From: Claveliimonas monacensis
Lineage (GTDB): Bacteria > Bacillota > Clostridia > Lachnospirales > Lachnospiraceae
Length of the DNA stretch: 64,000 bases
Assembly: GCF_014982975.1 (NCBI RefSeq)
Contig: NZ_JADCKL010000001.1
Location: 576,969 to 640,968 of the forward strand
Direction: 5' to 3'
In this document: positions 24,697 to 32,957 of the stretch, piece after piece
Position numbering within the stretch: the first letter of the stretch is position 1
How the letters are laid out: the number at the start of each line of letters is the position of its first letter
Notes under the pieces: model-generated
Databases searched by the model: none
Seen by the model: only the letters and a program-made list of their open reading frames with translations
Told to the model about the DNA's origin: nothing
Made by a program: the position numbers and the translations under genes

Positions 24697-25848
24697 TTAG
24701 TTGATATATCCGGCCTTCTTCAGCTCCTCCTGAGCTCTGCCCAGGTTGGCATCGGACACCAGGATGATAGGCCCTGTACAGCCCATGCCGCTCTCCGCAT
24801 AAATCCCCAGCTTCCAGAGAGCCCGCACGCCGTCCTCCAGATCCATGATCTCGATCCCTGCGATCTGTGATGTCACCGGTTCCTTGGCCGGCGCCTTCAC
24901 TTCCTCCTGCTCCGCAGGCTTTGCAGACGCTTTTCTCGCTGCCAGTATCTCTTTCAGGCCCGCTTTTTCTGCTGCCGCAAACTCTTCCTTCGCAATGTCA
25001 AAGACTTTTCCTCTCAAAAGATCAGCCGCATAATTCAGCGCACCCTTGATGAGGGGCGCCCCGGAAGCCCTGGAAATGATCAGCACCAGCTGCTCATAAT
25101 TTTCCCCAATACCAGGGCCGTAGCCAAATCCTGACGCCTCATAGCTTCCTCCTGTCGTGAAGGAGGAGAGCATCTTGATCAGGATATTTCCGGACAGCGA
25201 GTCACATACCATAATATCCGCAGATCCCTGGAGCACGTCATTTCCCCTCATGACGCACCCGCCGTCTGCCCTCGCCGACTCGGCAAATGTAATATCATAT
25301 CCGTTCTCTTTCAGCTGTTTCAGGGCGATCTCCGTCTGGCGCGCCCCGTCCACATTCAGAATCCCGACGGTGGGATTCTTCTTTCCGCAGGCTTTTGCTG
25401 CAATGATGCCGTAAATGGCATTTTTGATCATCCCTTCAATGCGGTCCGCGCTGGAGGTGCCTGTAGTGGTGGCCACAAACATCTCCCTTCCCTTCGCGGG
25501 GGTGACGGCCCGGCCCACAGTGGAGACGCCGATAGGGAAAGGAAAATGCATGGTGACAGCCCCGTCCACTTCCTTGTTCTTCAGGAGCTCCTCCATCTTT
25601 TTGTGTCCTTCCTCCTCGTCAGCCACTTTGACAGTGGTCACGCCTTCCGCCTCAAGAGTGCCGATGTAGAAGACATCGATCCCCTCCTTTGCGGCGGCCA
25701 CAGCTGCCTCCATAGCGTTCTCCTCACCGTGTTCGCTTCCCATACCGGTGAGAGCGATCTTGGGCTTTTTCCCGAACCGGCCGCTCTCCAGCCCCTCTGC
25801 CATTTCCATAAAGGTGGAGGCGATTATTTTTTCAATGTGATCAGCCAT
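24697..25848 (-). CDS. grdD: Glycine/sarcosine/betaine reductase component C, subunit alpha
   Basis: GrdD with GrdC converts the carboxymethyl group bound to GrdA into acetyl phosphate, the energy-conserving step of Stickland glycine reduction. The 383-residue protein is PlsX-like (GMGSEHGEENAMEAAVAAA, ILNVDGARQ). The key cysteine lies in GMGCTGPI near residue 357, matching the family position of about 359. An Ala/Lys/Glu-rich linker precedes the C-terminal domain. The ATG at 25848 follows AGGAGGGTGG; upstream open frame to 25887 is not used. It is last in the grd operon. Confidence 0.95.
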   Translation of the reverse strand: MADHIEKIIASTFMEMAEGLESGRFGKKPKIALTGMGSEHGEENAMEAAVAAAKEGIDVFYIGTLEAEGVTTVKVADEEEGHKKMEELLKNKEVDGAVTMHFPFPIGVSTVGRAVTPAKGREMFVATTTGTSSADRIEGMIKNAIYGIIAAKACGKKNPTVGILNVDGARQTEIALKQLKENGYDITFAESARADGGCVMRGNDVLQGSADIMVCDSLSGNILIKMLSSFTTGGSYEASGFGYGPGIGENYEQLVLIISRASGAPLIKGALNYAADLLRGKVFDIAKEEFAAAEKAGLKEILAARKASAKPAEQEEVKAPAKEPVTSQIAGIEIMDLEDGVRALWKLGIYAESGMGCTGPIILVSDANLGRAQEELKKAGYIN

Positions 25849-25861
25849 GTTCCACCCTCCT

Positions 25862-27400
25862 TTACTCTGCCAGAAGCGCTGCTGCAAATTCTTTCATAGC
25901 TTTTGCGATCAGCCCTTTTACTTCCTCTTCGGAGACGCCGCTCTCTTTCTTCTCCTGCTCTGCCGTGTTTCCGTGGATCACGAAAGACACGCCGTCAAAA
26001 AGATTGGTCATACGGCCAAGGAAGAGGCTTCCCTTTCCGATGATCATGGCATTCTTGATCTTTCCTTCCAGGATATCCTCCCTGGCAACGCCGATGTAAG
26101 GCACACCGGAGGGAATATGTCCCTGGGTGGGCGCCCAGCCGGTCAGTCCGTGCTTCTTTGTAAAGTCTGCCAGCTCCTTGCGGTCCAGCTCTCCTCTCTT
26201 CACAGCCAGAGCGCCGATCATCTTGTAGTTGGCAAGAGGCACATCTCCGGCTCCCGCCGGTTTGGTGATATCCGGGTTCTGCATCTCCGGTGAATACTTG
26301 TCGATATCCGGGATCTTCATGCCCGCTCTGTCCAGAGGATCCGCTACAAGACTGCCGATGACAGCCTGGGGAGCAGAACCTGTGCCCACTGTGTGGCGTC
26401 CCAGCATGCCAAGGTCGATCTCCGGGCTTACGCCGTCGTTCTCTGTGATGACAACGGCAAATCCGCCCAGGCAGTCCTCCAGGATGGGGAGGCCCTTCTT
26501 CACATGGTCCTTGCCGTTCATACCAAGCTTGGCCGTGCAGCCGCCGCTGGTCACGACAACAGTCTTGTATGCGCCGGATTTCACCAGAGCCGCCGCCTCA
26601 ATGACAGCATGGGTAGGCGCCGCACAGAAGCCTCTGGCGTCAGAGCCTGTGGCGTTCACAAGTCCTGCCACCTCTGCTGCCGCCTTTGCGAAGTTGCCGC
26701 CGCCTCTCTGGTTCATATCGCCGCAGGCCTCCTCCGCACAGTCGATGACGTACTCCACGTCCTCCTTTTTGATGCCCGCGTTGCGGACCGCGTAGAGGAG
26801 CGCCAGCACGCTGGATGCCTTGCTCATCAGGTTCTCATGCATGACATGAGCGGACAGATTCTGGTCAATGTCGTGGGCGGCCTTCACACAGCCCACCAGT
26901 TTTCCATCGAAATACAGTCCTTCTGCATGCTCTTCATTTACAAACTGCTCGATCTCGGAAAGCTCCACACCCTCGTGCACTCTTTCCAGGATCTCTTCTG
27001 TGATCACCGGATCTTTTGCCAGCGCTTCCTTATGGGCTGCGACAAATCCCTTCTCCAGTCTTACCACCTCGAACATGTCGCTGGCCTGCACAAGGAGGAG
27101 GAACTCTTCCTCAGGCATGATCTCGCCAAATTTTCCGTAGCGGTCCGCCCCTTCCATCTTCTTGTCGTACCAGGGGAATTCCACTTCCGCCAGCTCCTCC
27201 GGATGGACGTTGCCGATATAGGTCTGGTTTGGCCAGTAGGATACCGCCTCCTCATATGAGCGGAGTTTTTCCGGCACTTCCTTCAGATACTCCGACTCAG
27301 GATTGACGATGCGCTCTGTCGTCTGTGTTGTTCCGTTATACAAAACCATATCCGGTGTATGTACTAAAATATAGCTTGCCCCTTTGATCACACTGTTCAT
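25862..27400 (-). CDS. grdC: Glycine/sarcosine/betaine reductase component C, subunit beta
   Basis: A 512-residue thiolase/FabH-fold subunit of the acetyl-phosphate-forming component C. Family segments include the N-terminal ASYILVHTPDMVLYNGTTQT, EYVIDCAEEACGDMNQRGGG with its Cys, and ATGSDARGFCAAPTHA. The length is the family standard. The start is preceded by a GGGGAAAA-type ribosome binding site. It lies between grdA and grdD, the common order in Clostridia. Confidence 0.96.
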   Translation of the reverse strand: MNSVIKGASYILVHTPDMVLYNGTTQTTERIVNPESEYLKEVPEKLRSYEEAVSYWPNQTYIGNVHPEELAEVEFPWYDKKMEGADRYGKFGEIMPEEEFLLLVQASDMFEVVRLEKGFVAAHKEALAKDPVITEEILERVHEGVELSEIEQFVNEEHAEGLYFDGKLVGCVKAAHDIDQNLSAHVMHENLMSKASSVLALLYAVRNAGIKKEDVEYVIDCAEEACGDMNQRGGGNFAKAAAEVAGLVNATGSDARGFCAAPTHAVIEAAALVKSGAYKTVVVTSGGCTAKLGMNGKDHVKKGLPILEDCLGGFAVVITENDGVSPEIDLGMLGRHTVGTGSAPQAVIGSLVADPLDRAGMKIPDIDKYSPEMQNPDITKPAGAGDVPLANYKMIGALAVKRGELDRKELADFTKKHGLTGWAPTQGHIPSGVPYIGVAREDILEGKIKNAMIIGKGSLFLGRMTNLFDGVSFVIHGNTAEQEKKESGVSEEEVKGLIAKAMKEFAAALLAE

Positions 27401-27439
27401 GGGTTTTTCCCCTTTCTTCTTTTTTTATCGTAATAAGCA

Positions 27440-27466
27440 GAGCGGCGGGGTGACACCGCCCCGCCC
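27440..27466 (-). terminator. Intercistronic GC hairpin after grdA
   Basis: GGCGGGG (27444-27450) and CCCCGCC (27459-27465) pair around a short GTGTCAC loop, directly after the grdA stop. On the minus strand the stem is not immediately followed by T, but an A/T-rich stretch (TTATTACGATAAAAAAAG) comes later. It may be a partial terminator or mRNA stabiliser that raises grdA above grdC/grdD. Confidence 0.6.
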
Positions 27467-27468
27467 TC

Positions 27469-27939
27469 CTAGAATTTACAATATTGCTCTCTGATAGCTG
27501 TCATCTCGGAAATGATATCATCTACATCGAGAACCATCTCCATCATGCTGATCTGCTCATCATAGACAGCCTCGTCAAATTCTTCCTTCATCTCCGGCTC
27601 GCATACGTGATAAACCTGAAGTCCAAGCTGGACTCCTGTCAATGGACCTGCGAAAGTAGGATCTCCTGCTGTAACAGTCTCAGCTGCAAGACCTGCAGCC
27701 TCGCCCTCTGCGGCTCCGAGAACTACAACAAGGTTCTCCGGGCCGTACTCGTCAGCAAACTCCTTTACTCTCTTCTGGTTTTCCAGATCCATTGCGCCTG
27801 CGCTCGTTCAGACGAAGCATTCCGTGGACGCGAATACCACTTCCCCGCCAGCCGTCTTTACACACTCGGCAATGGCAGGTCCCGGAATTCCGTCACGGTC
27901 TCCGATAACTATCACTTTTTTGTTTTCCAAAATAGCCAT
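27469..27939 (-). CDS. grdA: Glycine reductase selenoprotein A (in-frame UGA = selenocysteine)
   Basis: The small carrier selenoprotein that receives the carboxymethyl group as a Se-carboxymethyl-selenocysteine. The TGA at 27808-27810 is read through as residue Sec44 in [14 protein letters not shown], an exact match to the GrdA active site with Cys41 beside it. The whole 156-residue protein is in frame from the ATG at 27939 (AAAGGAG upstream) to the stop at 27469. Naive gene callers would report only the part after the TGA. Recoding needs a SECIS hairpin just after the TGA and SelA/B/C encoded elsewhere. Confidence 0.97.
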
Positions 27940-27993
27940 AATTATGCGTTCTCCTTTCTTATGTTGTTTTTTGCTGCTTTAAAATTTTTATGA

Positions 27994-28311
27994 TTAAAGA
28001 TATTTCTTAATCATCGCTTCAATGCTCTCCGGTGTGCAGTCGTCTTTTACAAGCTCCTCGACTTTCTCTCCATCCTTGTAGATGGCCATTACCGGAAGTC
28101 CCAGAACTTTCTGGGAAATGGCAAGGCGGCGCGCCTTTGTGGTGTTCAGGGATGTGAATTTGATCTTGTCCCCGTATGTGTCTGCAAACTCATGTACCTT
28201 CGGCATAAGAGCCTGGCAGGGCACACAGCCGTCTCCATAGAAATCAACGAATACATATCCGTCAGCTTTCAGCACTTCTTCTTCAAATGTGGTCTTATCT
28301 ACATCAATCAT
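27994..28311 (-). CDS. trxA: Thioredoxin (glycine reductase-associated)
   Basis: A 105-residue thioredoxin that re-reduces GrdA after each turnover. The active site is GCVPC (Cys29 and Cys32) instead of the common WCGPC; a CVPC-type site is known from glycine-reductase-linked thioredoxins. The cis-proline loop LPVMAIYK is present. The ATG at 28311 follows AAAGGAG; the open frame up to 28407 overlaps trxB and is not used. It sits between trxB and grdA in the operon. Confidence 0.95.
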   Translation of the reverse strand: MIDVDKTTFEEEVLKADGYVFVDFYGDGCVPCQALMPKVHEFADTYGDKIKFTSLNTTKARRLAISQKVLGLPVMAIYKDGEKVEELVKDDCTPESIEAMIKKYL

Positions 28312-28354
28312 TGTTCTCTGCTCTCCTTTTCTTTCCAGATGTTTTTCCTGGTCT

Positions 28355-29299
28355 CTAAAAATAATCGGACAGGCTTCTCTCCACCTGTACAGCAGCGATG
28401 GCTCCATCCGCAGCTGCCGTCACAACCTGACGGAGGCTCTTGATGCGGACATCTCCCACTGCGTAGACATTGGGAATATTTGTGTGCATGTCCTCATCGG
28501 TGCGGATATAGCCTCTCTCGTCCATATCCAGGATGCCCTCAAACAGCTTAGAGTTGGGAACGGTTCCAATAAAGCCGAACACGCCGAACATGCCGTCTTC
28601 CTCGTCCGCCTCCACAGTTCTCACTTCGCCGGTCTTGACATTCTTCACCTTCATCCACTGGAGGATGTCGTCTCCTCCTAACTCCTCCACAACGCTGTCC
28701 CAGAAGAACTCGATCTTCGGGTTCGCGAAGGCCTTCTCCTGGATGGATTTGGCTGCGCGCAGCTCGTCTCTTCTGTGGATGATGGTAACTTTTCTGGCGA
28801 ATTTTGTCAGGTACATGGCCTCCTCCACTGCGGAGTCGCCTCCTCCTACGACAAACACTTCCAGATCCTCAAAGAAGTTGGCATCGCAGGTAGCGCAGTA
28901 GGATACGCCTTTTCCTCTGAACTCAGCCTCGCCCTTGCATCCGATGGGGCGTGCGTAAGCGCCGGTGGCAATGATCACATTTTTTGCCTGGTACTCATTT
29001 TTCGCACTCTTCAGGATCTTGATCTCGCCGCTGAAATCCACTGCATTGATGGTGTCGGCAACGCGCTCTGCGCCGAACTTCTCCACCTGCTGTGTCATTC
29101 TTGCGATCAGGGAAGGTCCTGACTCCCCTTCCACCATCTGGCCGGGATAGTTCTCAATGTCATCCGTGATGGCGATCTGTCCTCCGTCCTGGCCCTTCTC
29201 GATGACCAGTGTGGAAAGGCGGCTTCTTCCTGCGTACAGTCCTGCCGCCAGACCACCGGGGCCTGCGCCCAGGATGATCACGTCATAAACTTTGCTCAT
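28355..29299 (-). CDS. trxB: Thioredoxin reductase
   Basis: A 314-residue low-molecular-weight FAD enzyme that passes electrons from NADPH to TrxA. It has the FAD motif ILGAGPGGLAAGLYA, the redox pair CATC (followed by DANFFED), the NADPH motif VVGGGDSAVEEA and the C-terminal FAD strand VYAVGDVRIKSLRQV. The ATG at 29299 is preferred over the one at 29308, since AAGGAGATG overlaps the latter. Together with TrxA it is dedicated to glycine reductase. Confidence 0.96.
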   Translation of the reverse strand: MSKVYDVIILGAGPGGLAAGLYAGRSRLSTLVIEKGQDGGQIAITDDIENYPGQMVEGESGPSLIARMTQQVEKFGAERVADTINAVDFSGEIKILKSAKNEYQAKNVIIATGAYARPIGCKGEAEFRGKGVSYCATCDANFFEDLEVFVVGGGDSAVEEAMYLTKFARKVTIIHRRDELRAAKSIQEKAFANPKIEFFWDSVVEELGGDDILQWMKVKNVKTGEVRTVEADEEDGMFGVFGFIGTVPNSKLFEGILDMDERGYIRTDEDMHTNIPNVYAVGDVRIKSLRQVVTAAADGAIAAVQVERSLSDYF

Positions 29300-29331
29300 C
29301 GGTAACATCTCCTTTTCTTTTTGTTTTCATT

Positions 29332-30642
29332 TTAATCGAAAATGGTCTGGCCGTCCACCTCTGTTGTGAGAGCTGTCAGGGCTTTCTCCACGATATGGCG
29401 GCGGAGTTCTTTCTCCTCCTCGTGGCTTAAGGCCGGATTACCAAGGGGATGGGGGATCGCGATAGCCGGAACGATCCTGTTGGCTCCTACGGTCATGGAG
29501 ATCGGTGTTACTGTACAGATGTGTACTACCGGAATGCCAGCCCTCTCAATTTCTTTCACCATCGTTGCACCGCAACGAGTACAGGTGCCTCATGTGGAGG
29601 TCAGGATAACTGCGTCCACGCCGTCCGCCTTCAGTTTCTGTGAAAACTCGTCCGCAAAAGCCTTGGCAGATGCAACGGCTGTACCGTTTCCTGTTGTTGT
29701 ATAGAAGAGATGATGAAGCTCGCCGATCTTTCCTTCCTTCTCCATGTCTCTGAGCACGTCCACAGGAAGCACCCTGTCTGCGTCCTCATTGGCATAGACC
29801 GGATCGTATCCGCCGTGAGCTGTCTCGTATGTCTCGGCTGTCAGATCCATGACGCCTGCTATATCGTACTCACCGTAGTGGGAAGCACTGGAACTCTCAA
29901 TGTGGTCCGGATTTCCCTTGGGAACAATACCGCCGGATGTGACAAGGGCGATCTTTGCGTGGGCCAGATCCTTCACTGCCGGATTAGGAGCCACCTTGTC
30001 AAAGCTGGGCATGGGATACTCTGTCTCGAAAGGCTTGTCCGCCAGCTTCTTAAGGAGCATGTTCACAGCGCGCTTTGAACCTCTCTCCTTCTCGAAGAAG
30101 TTTACCCTGACGCCGTTCGGCATATACCCTTCCTCGCAGGAAGCGCCGATCTTCTCGCCTCTTGCCAGCTTCAGGGCCAGGGGAGCCATCTTGCCCACTG
30201 CCGCTCTCATGCCTGCTGCGCTGTTCTTTGTGGAGATCATGTAGACCTGATCCTTAAACATATCCGCGCCCGGGTTCTCCACGTACATTCCTGTCACTGC
30301 AGGGATGCCCAGCTCTTCCTGGACAGCTGCCGCGATGGTGCCGCAGGCCACGCCGTAGCGTCCTGCATTGAAAGCCGGTCCTGCGATGAATACGTCCGGA
30401 GCCTGCTCCTTTACCATGGCCAGGATGTCTGCCTTTGCCTTCTCCAGGTTCTCATTGAAATAGGAGTCACCGCACACTATCGTTGCAATGATCTCCGCCT
30501 CGTCCTTAAAGTTCATATTGAACGCAAGTCCGGGTCCTACGACCTCACCCACGCGGATCTCTGCCGGGTAGTCCGCTTTCTCCTCTCCGCCGATATTAGC
30601 GAAGAACTGATTGATATAATGTACAACTTTGATCTTACTCAT
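29332..30642 (-). CDS. grdB: Glycine reductase component B selenoprotein subunit (in-frame UGA = selenocysteine)
   Basis: The substrate-activating selenoprotein of component B. The TGA at 29590-29592 encodes Sec351 in TSTUGTCTRCGATMVKE, the GrdB UxxCxxC site. The reading frame is continuous from the ATG at 30642 to the TAA at 29332, giving 436 residues, the usual GrdB size. Gene callers would split it into a 350-residue and a 76-residue piece. With GrdE it binds glycine as a Schiff base to the GrdE pyruvoyl group and transfers the carboxymethyl unit to GrdA. Confidence 0.97.
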
Positions 30643-30661
30643 TTCCTGTATGTCCTCCCTT

Positions 30662-31942
30662 CTATCTTGCGCTCAGCTTGTTAAATCCTGTCTCGTTGGT
30701 AGCTCCTGTGATAACCTGGAGCTCCACCTCCAAAGATCCGTCCTCCCGGAGCGTCTCCTCGCTGGCACCTGCGATCTTTGTCACATAGTCCAGTGTGCCG
30801 ATCACCTTGTCAAGTTTAGGCAGAATGATCACTTCGTTTGCGTTTCCGCCTGTGACAACGGCGTCTGCAGCCGCGTCCGCATCTGCCAGAGACTGTGACT
30901 TTCCATCCCGTCCGGCGTACTCGTCTGTGATGATGACTGTCTTCACGCCCTCTGCCTCGATCTTCTTACAGTTCATGATCAGGTCTGTATCCGGGTTTCC
31001 GAATCCTTCCTGGGATACGATGACGCCGTCCAGATCCAGCATCTTGCACAGCTTAGCCGTCCAGTCGGAGGAACGCTGCTTGTCTGCCAGGTACACGTTC
31101 TCGTTGGTGATGATCTGGCACACAAAGTTCAGAGTCTTTCCGTGCTCTTCAAACAGGTCGTGCACAACCGGGTTGTTCTGATGTACATAGGTAGGATTCT
31201 TGTCGCATGCGGACACACAGTTTCCAGACACGATAGCGCCGTCCATGATCTCTGTGGGGCTTAAGATCGTGGGAACGATCTTCTTTGCGTCCACTCCGTA
31301 CACATAGGTGTCGTGGAGAAGCCCCTGGCTCTGCAGCATCTGCACATAGGCAACTCTGGGGAGCTCCGGATATTTCTCCAGTCCCTCCTTGATGGTGCAT
31401 GTCTCATATACTTTTGTCTCATCCGGTGTCAGGCTGCGGGCAAGTTCCCCAATGTAGGCCGCCACTCTGAATCCGGCAAATCTGACTGCCTTCTCATAGT
31501 CATGCTGTTTGATATCATCAACCGGCTCGCACACCATCACCAGGTTGAGTGTCTGGGAGAAGGGTGTGTACTGTGCTCCCGGCCCTGTCATGTCGATAAT
31601 GCCTTCCTGGAAGCCGACAATGCGTCCCGCTGTCACTACAGCCATGCCCTTGAGTGCGTATGTCTTTCCGCTTCCCACTGTGTCTACCTTGGAGATCACT
31701 CCCGGGAATACGCCTCCTCTTCCTTCCACTTTTACTCTGGGCTCGATCACGTCCTTCACAGGTGTGATGCGGACAGACTCGCCCGGGCGGGCAATGTCAA
31801 AAGACACTCCCTTGATCTTCTCATCTTCCAGAGCTGTCTTTTCCAGCTCCTCCTTTGCTACATAAAGGACACCGTCCTGAATTTTGCTCTCATCCGCAAA
31901 CTGGATATCCTTGATGTAAATGTGGCCCATTTCTAATCTCAC
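30662..31942 (-). CDS. grdE: Glycine reductase component B proprotein (alpha/beta subunits)
   Basis: A 426-residue proprotein that cleaves itself at Asn241-Cys242 (SGNCVSACDKNP) to give two subunits; the new N-terminal Cys becomes the pyruvoyl group that binds glycine. The cleavage position matches that known for GrdE. It starts at GTG (31942) with AAGGAGGT nine nt upstream. It lies directly upstream of grdB, whose product is the third subunit of component B. GrdG/GrdI paralogues act on sarcosine or betaine; glycine is the likelier substrate because grdA/C/D and a glycine riboswitch are in the same unit. Confidence 0.94.
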   Translation of the reverse strand: MRLEMGHIYIKDIQFADESKIQDGVLYVAKEELEKTALEDEKIKGVSFDIARPGESVRITPVKDVIEPRVKVEGRGGVFPGVISKVDTVGSGKTYALKGMAVVTAGRIVGFQEGIIDMTGPGAQYTPFSQTLNLVMVCEPVDDIKQHDYEKAVRFAGFRVAAYIGELARSLTPDETKVYETCTIKEGLEKYPELPRVAYVQMLQSQGLLHDTYVYGVDAKKIVPTILSPTEIMDGAIVSGNCVSACDKNPTYVHQNNPVVHDLFEEHGKTLNFVCQIITNENVYLADKQRSSDWTAKLCKMLDLDGVIVSQEGFGNPDTDLIMNCKKIEAEGVKTVIITDEYAGRDGKSQSLADADAAADAVVTGGNANEVIILPKLDKVIGTLDYVTKIAGASEETLREDGSLEVELQVITGATNETGFNKLSAR

Positions 31943-32015
31943 GTCTCATTACCTCCTTGCAATCCTTTTTATGCTGTGTTTCTCTGCAGCTTCTTCCTGC
32001 CTCTTACTGTCGGTT

Positions 32016-32396
32016 CTACCATACGTCCGCCGACTCCATCGCGCTTTCCAGCAGTGTCCAGTCAATGAGCTGAAAATCTTCATATACTTCCTGCCCGTAA
32101 CTTTTCTGACGGTCTGTGAATTTCTCACAGGTCTGTATGGCCGCCTCGATCATTCTGACGGACTGCGGGTCCACCTCCTCTTTTTTCCCGCTCAGCATGA
32201 TCGATTTGTACGGTGTCTCCTTTGGCTTTACGCTCCCTGACAGAGGATGCGACAAAAGCCTGTGGCCCTGGCAGATCTTTTTCTCTGCCTCTCTGAGCAG
32301 TTCCTCATAGGGAACAGATATATAACATACCGTCCTGCGCCCCTCCAGTTTGCGGGCTGCAAGCGGATTGTTAGTCAGGATCATATAGCTGTCCAT
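32016..32396 (-). CDS. grdX: GrdX protein
   Basis: A 126-residue small protein that opens most clostridial grd operons; its role is not established. Recognisable family segments are MILTNNPLAARKLEG and HRLLSHPLSGSVKPKETPYKS. It starts just downstream of the glycine riboswitch terminator, with AAAGGAG before the ATG. The next gene, grdE, follows after 73 nt. Confidence 0.92.
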   Translation of the reverse strand: MDSYMILTNNPLAARKLEGRRTVCYISVPYEELLREAEKKICQGHRLLSHPLSGSVKPKETPYKSIMLSGKKEEVDPQSVRMIEAAIQTCEKFTDRQKSYGQEVYEDFQLIDWTLLESAMESADVW

Positions 32397-32474
32397 CTTT
32401 TGTCTCCTTTCATCTGCCCGGCCAAGAGCCGGTCAGGGGCGTCGCCGGCGCGCTCTGCCGGATATATGCCCAAT

Positions 32475-32517
32475 AAAAAAGGGACGTCGCAAACACTTCC
32501 TTGTGTATGCCGCCCCG
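32475..32517 (-). terminator. Riboswitch-controlled terminator before grdX
   Basis: On the minus strand GGGGCGGCATACAC and GTGTTTGCGACGTCCC form an imperfect hairpin followed by TTTTTTA. CGTCCCT in its 3' arm is the perfect complement of AGGGACG directly after the aptamer (32585-32591), which suggests an antiterminator pairing. Confidence 0.75.
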
Positions 32518-32589
32518 CTCTGTCTACCCTGCTGATGTCTGAACAGCTGTCCTCTGCTCATCCTTCTGCAACATATTCAGAATTCGTCC

Positions 32590-32692
32590 CTCTTCCAATC
32601 CTTTTGCCTGAAAGTTTCACCAGTGGACCAGCGCTTTGTCCCTCGGCTTGCCTCTTCGGCGGCTGCTCGCTGTCAGCTCTCTCGTGAAAGAG
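32590..32692 (-). promoter_or_regulatory. Glycine riboswitch aptamer
   Basis: Read on the minus strand, the conserved glycine aptamer blocks occur in order: GAGAGAGC, GCCGCCGAAGAGGCAAGCC, then AACTTTCAGGCAAAAGGA. The P1 stem is CTCTTTC (32686-32692) with GGAAGAG (32590-32596). Only one full aptamer is seen. It precedes the terminator at 32475-32517, so glycine probably turns on the glycine-degrading operon. Confidence 0.92.
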
Positions 32693-32772
32693 ATCGTCCT
32701 TATGCAGTTGTATGTCTCATATATCTCATCTATAAATATGGATGATCTATCATGTCTATCAATGACACATTT

Positions 32773-32801
32773 ATACTACCTTAGTTGTGGTTTTTTTGCA
32801 A
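32773..32801 (-). promoter_or_regulatory. Candidate promoter of the grd operon
   Basis: The minus-strand -35 box TTGCAA (32796-32801) and -10 box TAGTAT (32773-32778) are 17 bp apart, about 80 nt upstream of the glycine aptamer. The region is A/T-rich and other boxes are possible. Confidence 0.4.
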
Positions 32802-32911
32802 TACCCTCAAGAACAAGAAGTTATTTTTATATGTTTTGCACAATTTTCAAACTCAATTTTTGTTACTATTTTGTCTATCTCCTTTTTTTGCCATGAAAGA
32901 TCGCAGCAAGT

Positions 32912-32950
32912 AAAAAGTGGGCGGGAATTTCTCTGTTTCCCACCCTTTTT
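32912..32950 (-). terminator. Terminator of purB
   Basis: On the minus strand GGGTGGGAAAC and a GAATTCCCGCCC-type arm pair, followed by ACTTTTT, just after the purB stop. It isolates purB from the grd promoter region. Confidence 0.75.
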
Positions 32951-32957
32951 GCACTCT

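Noticed and set aside
27469..30642. grdA and grdB as broken genes
   Set aside because: The in-frame TGA codons sit exactly at the known selenocysteine positions and reading continues in the same frame, so this is recoding, not mutation.
32518..32589. Second glycine aptamer (tandem riboswitch)
   Set aside because: The segment between the aptamer and the terminator lacks the CCGAAG and CAGGCAAAAGGA blocks; it looks like an expression platform.
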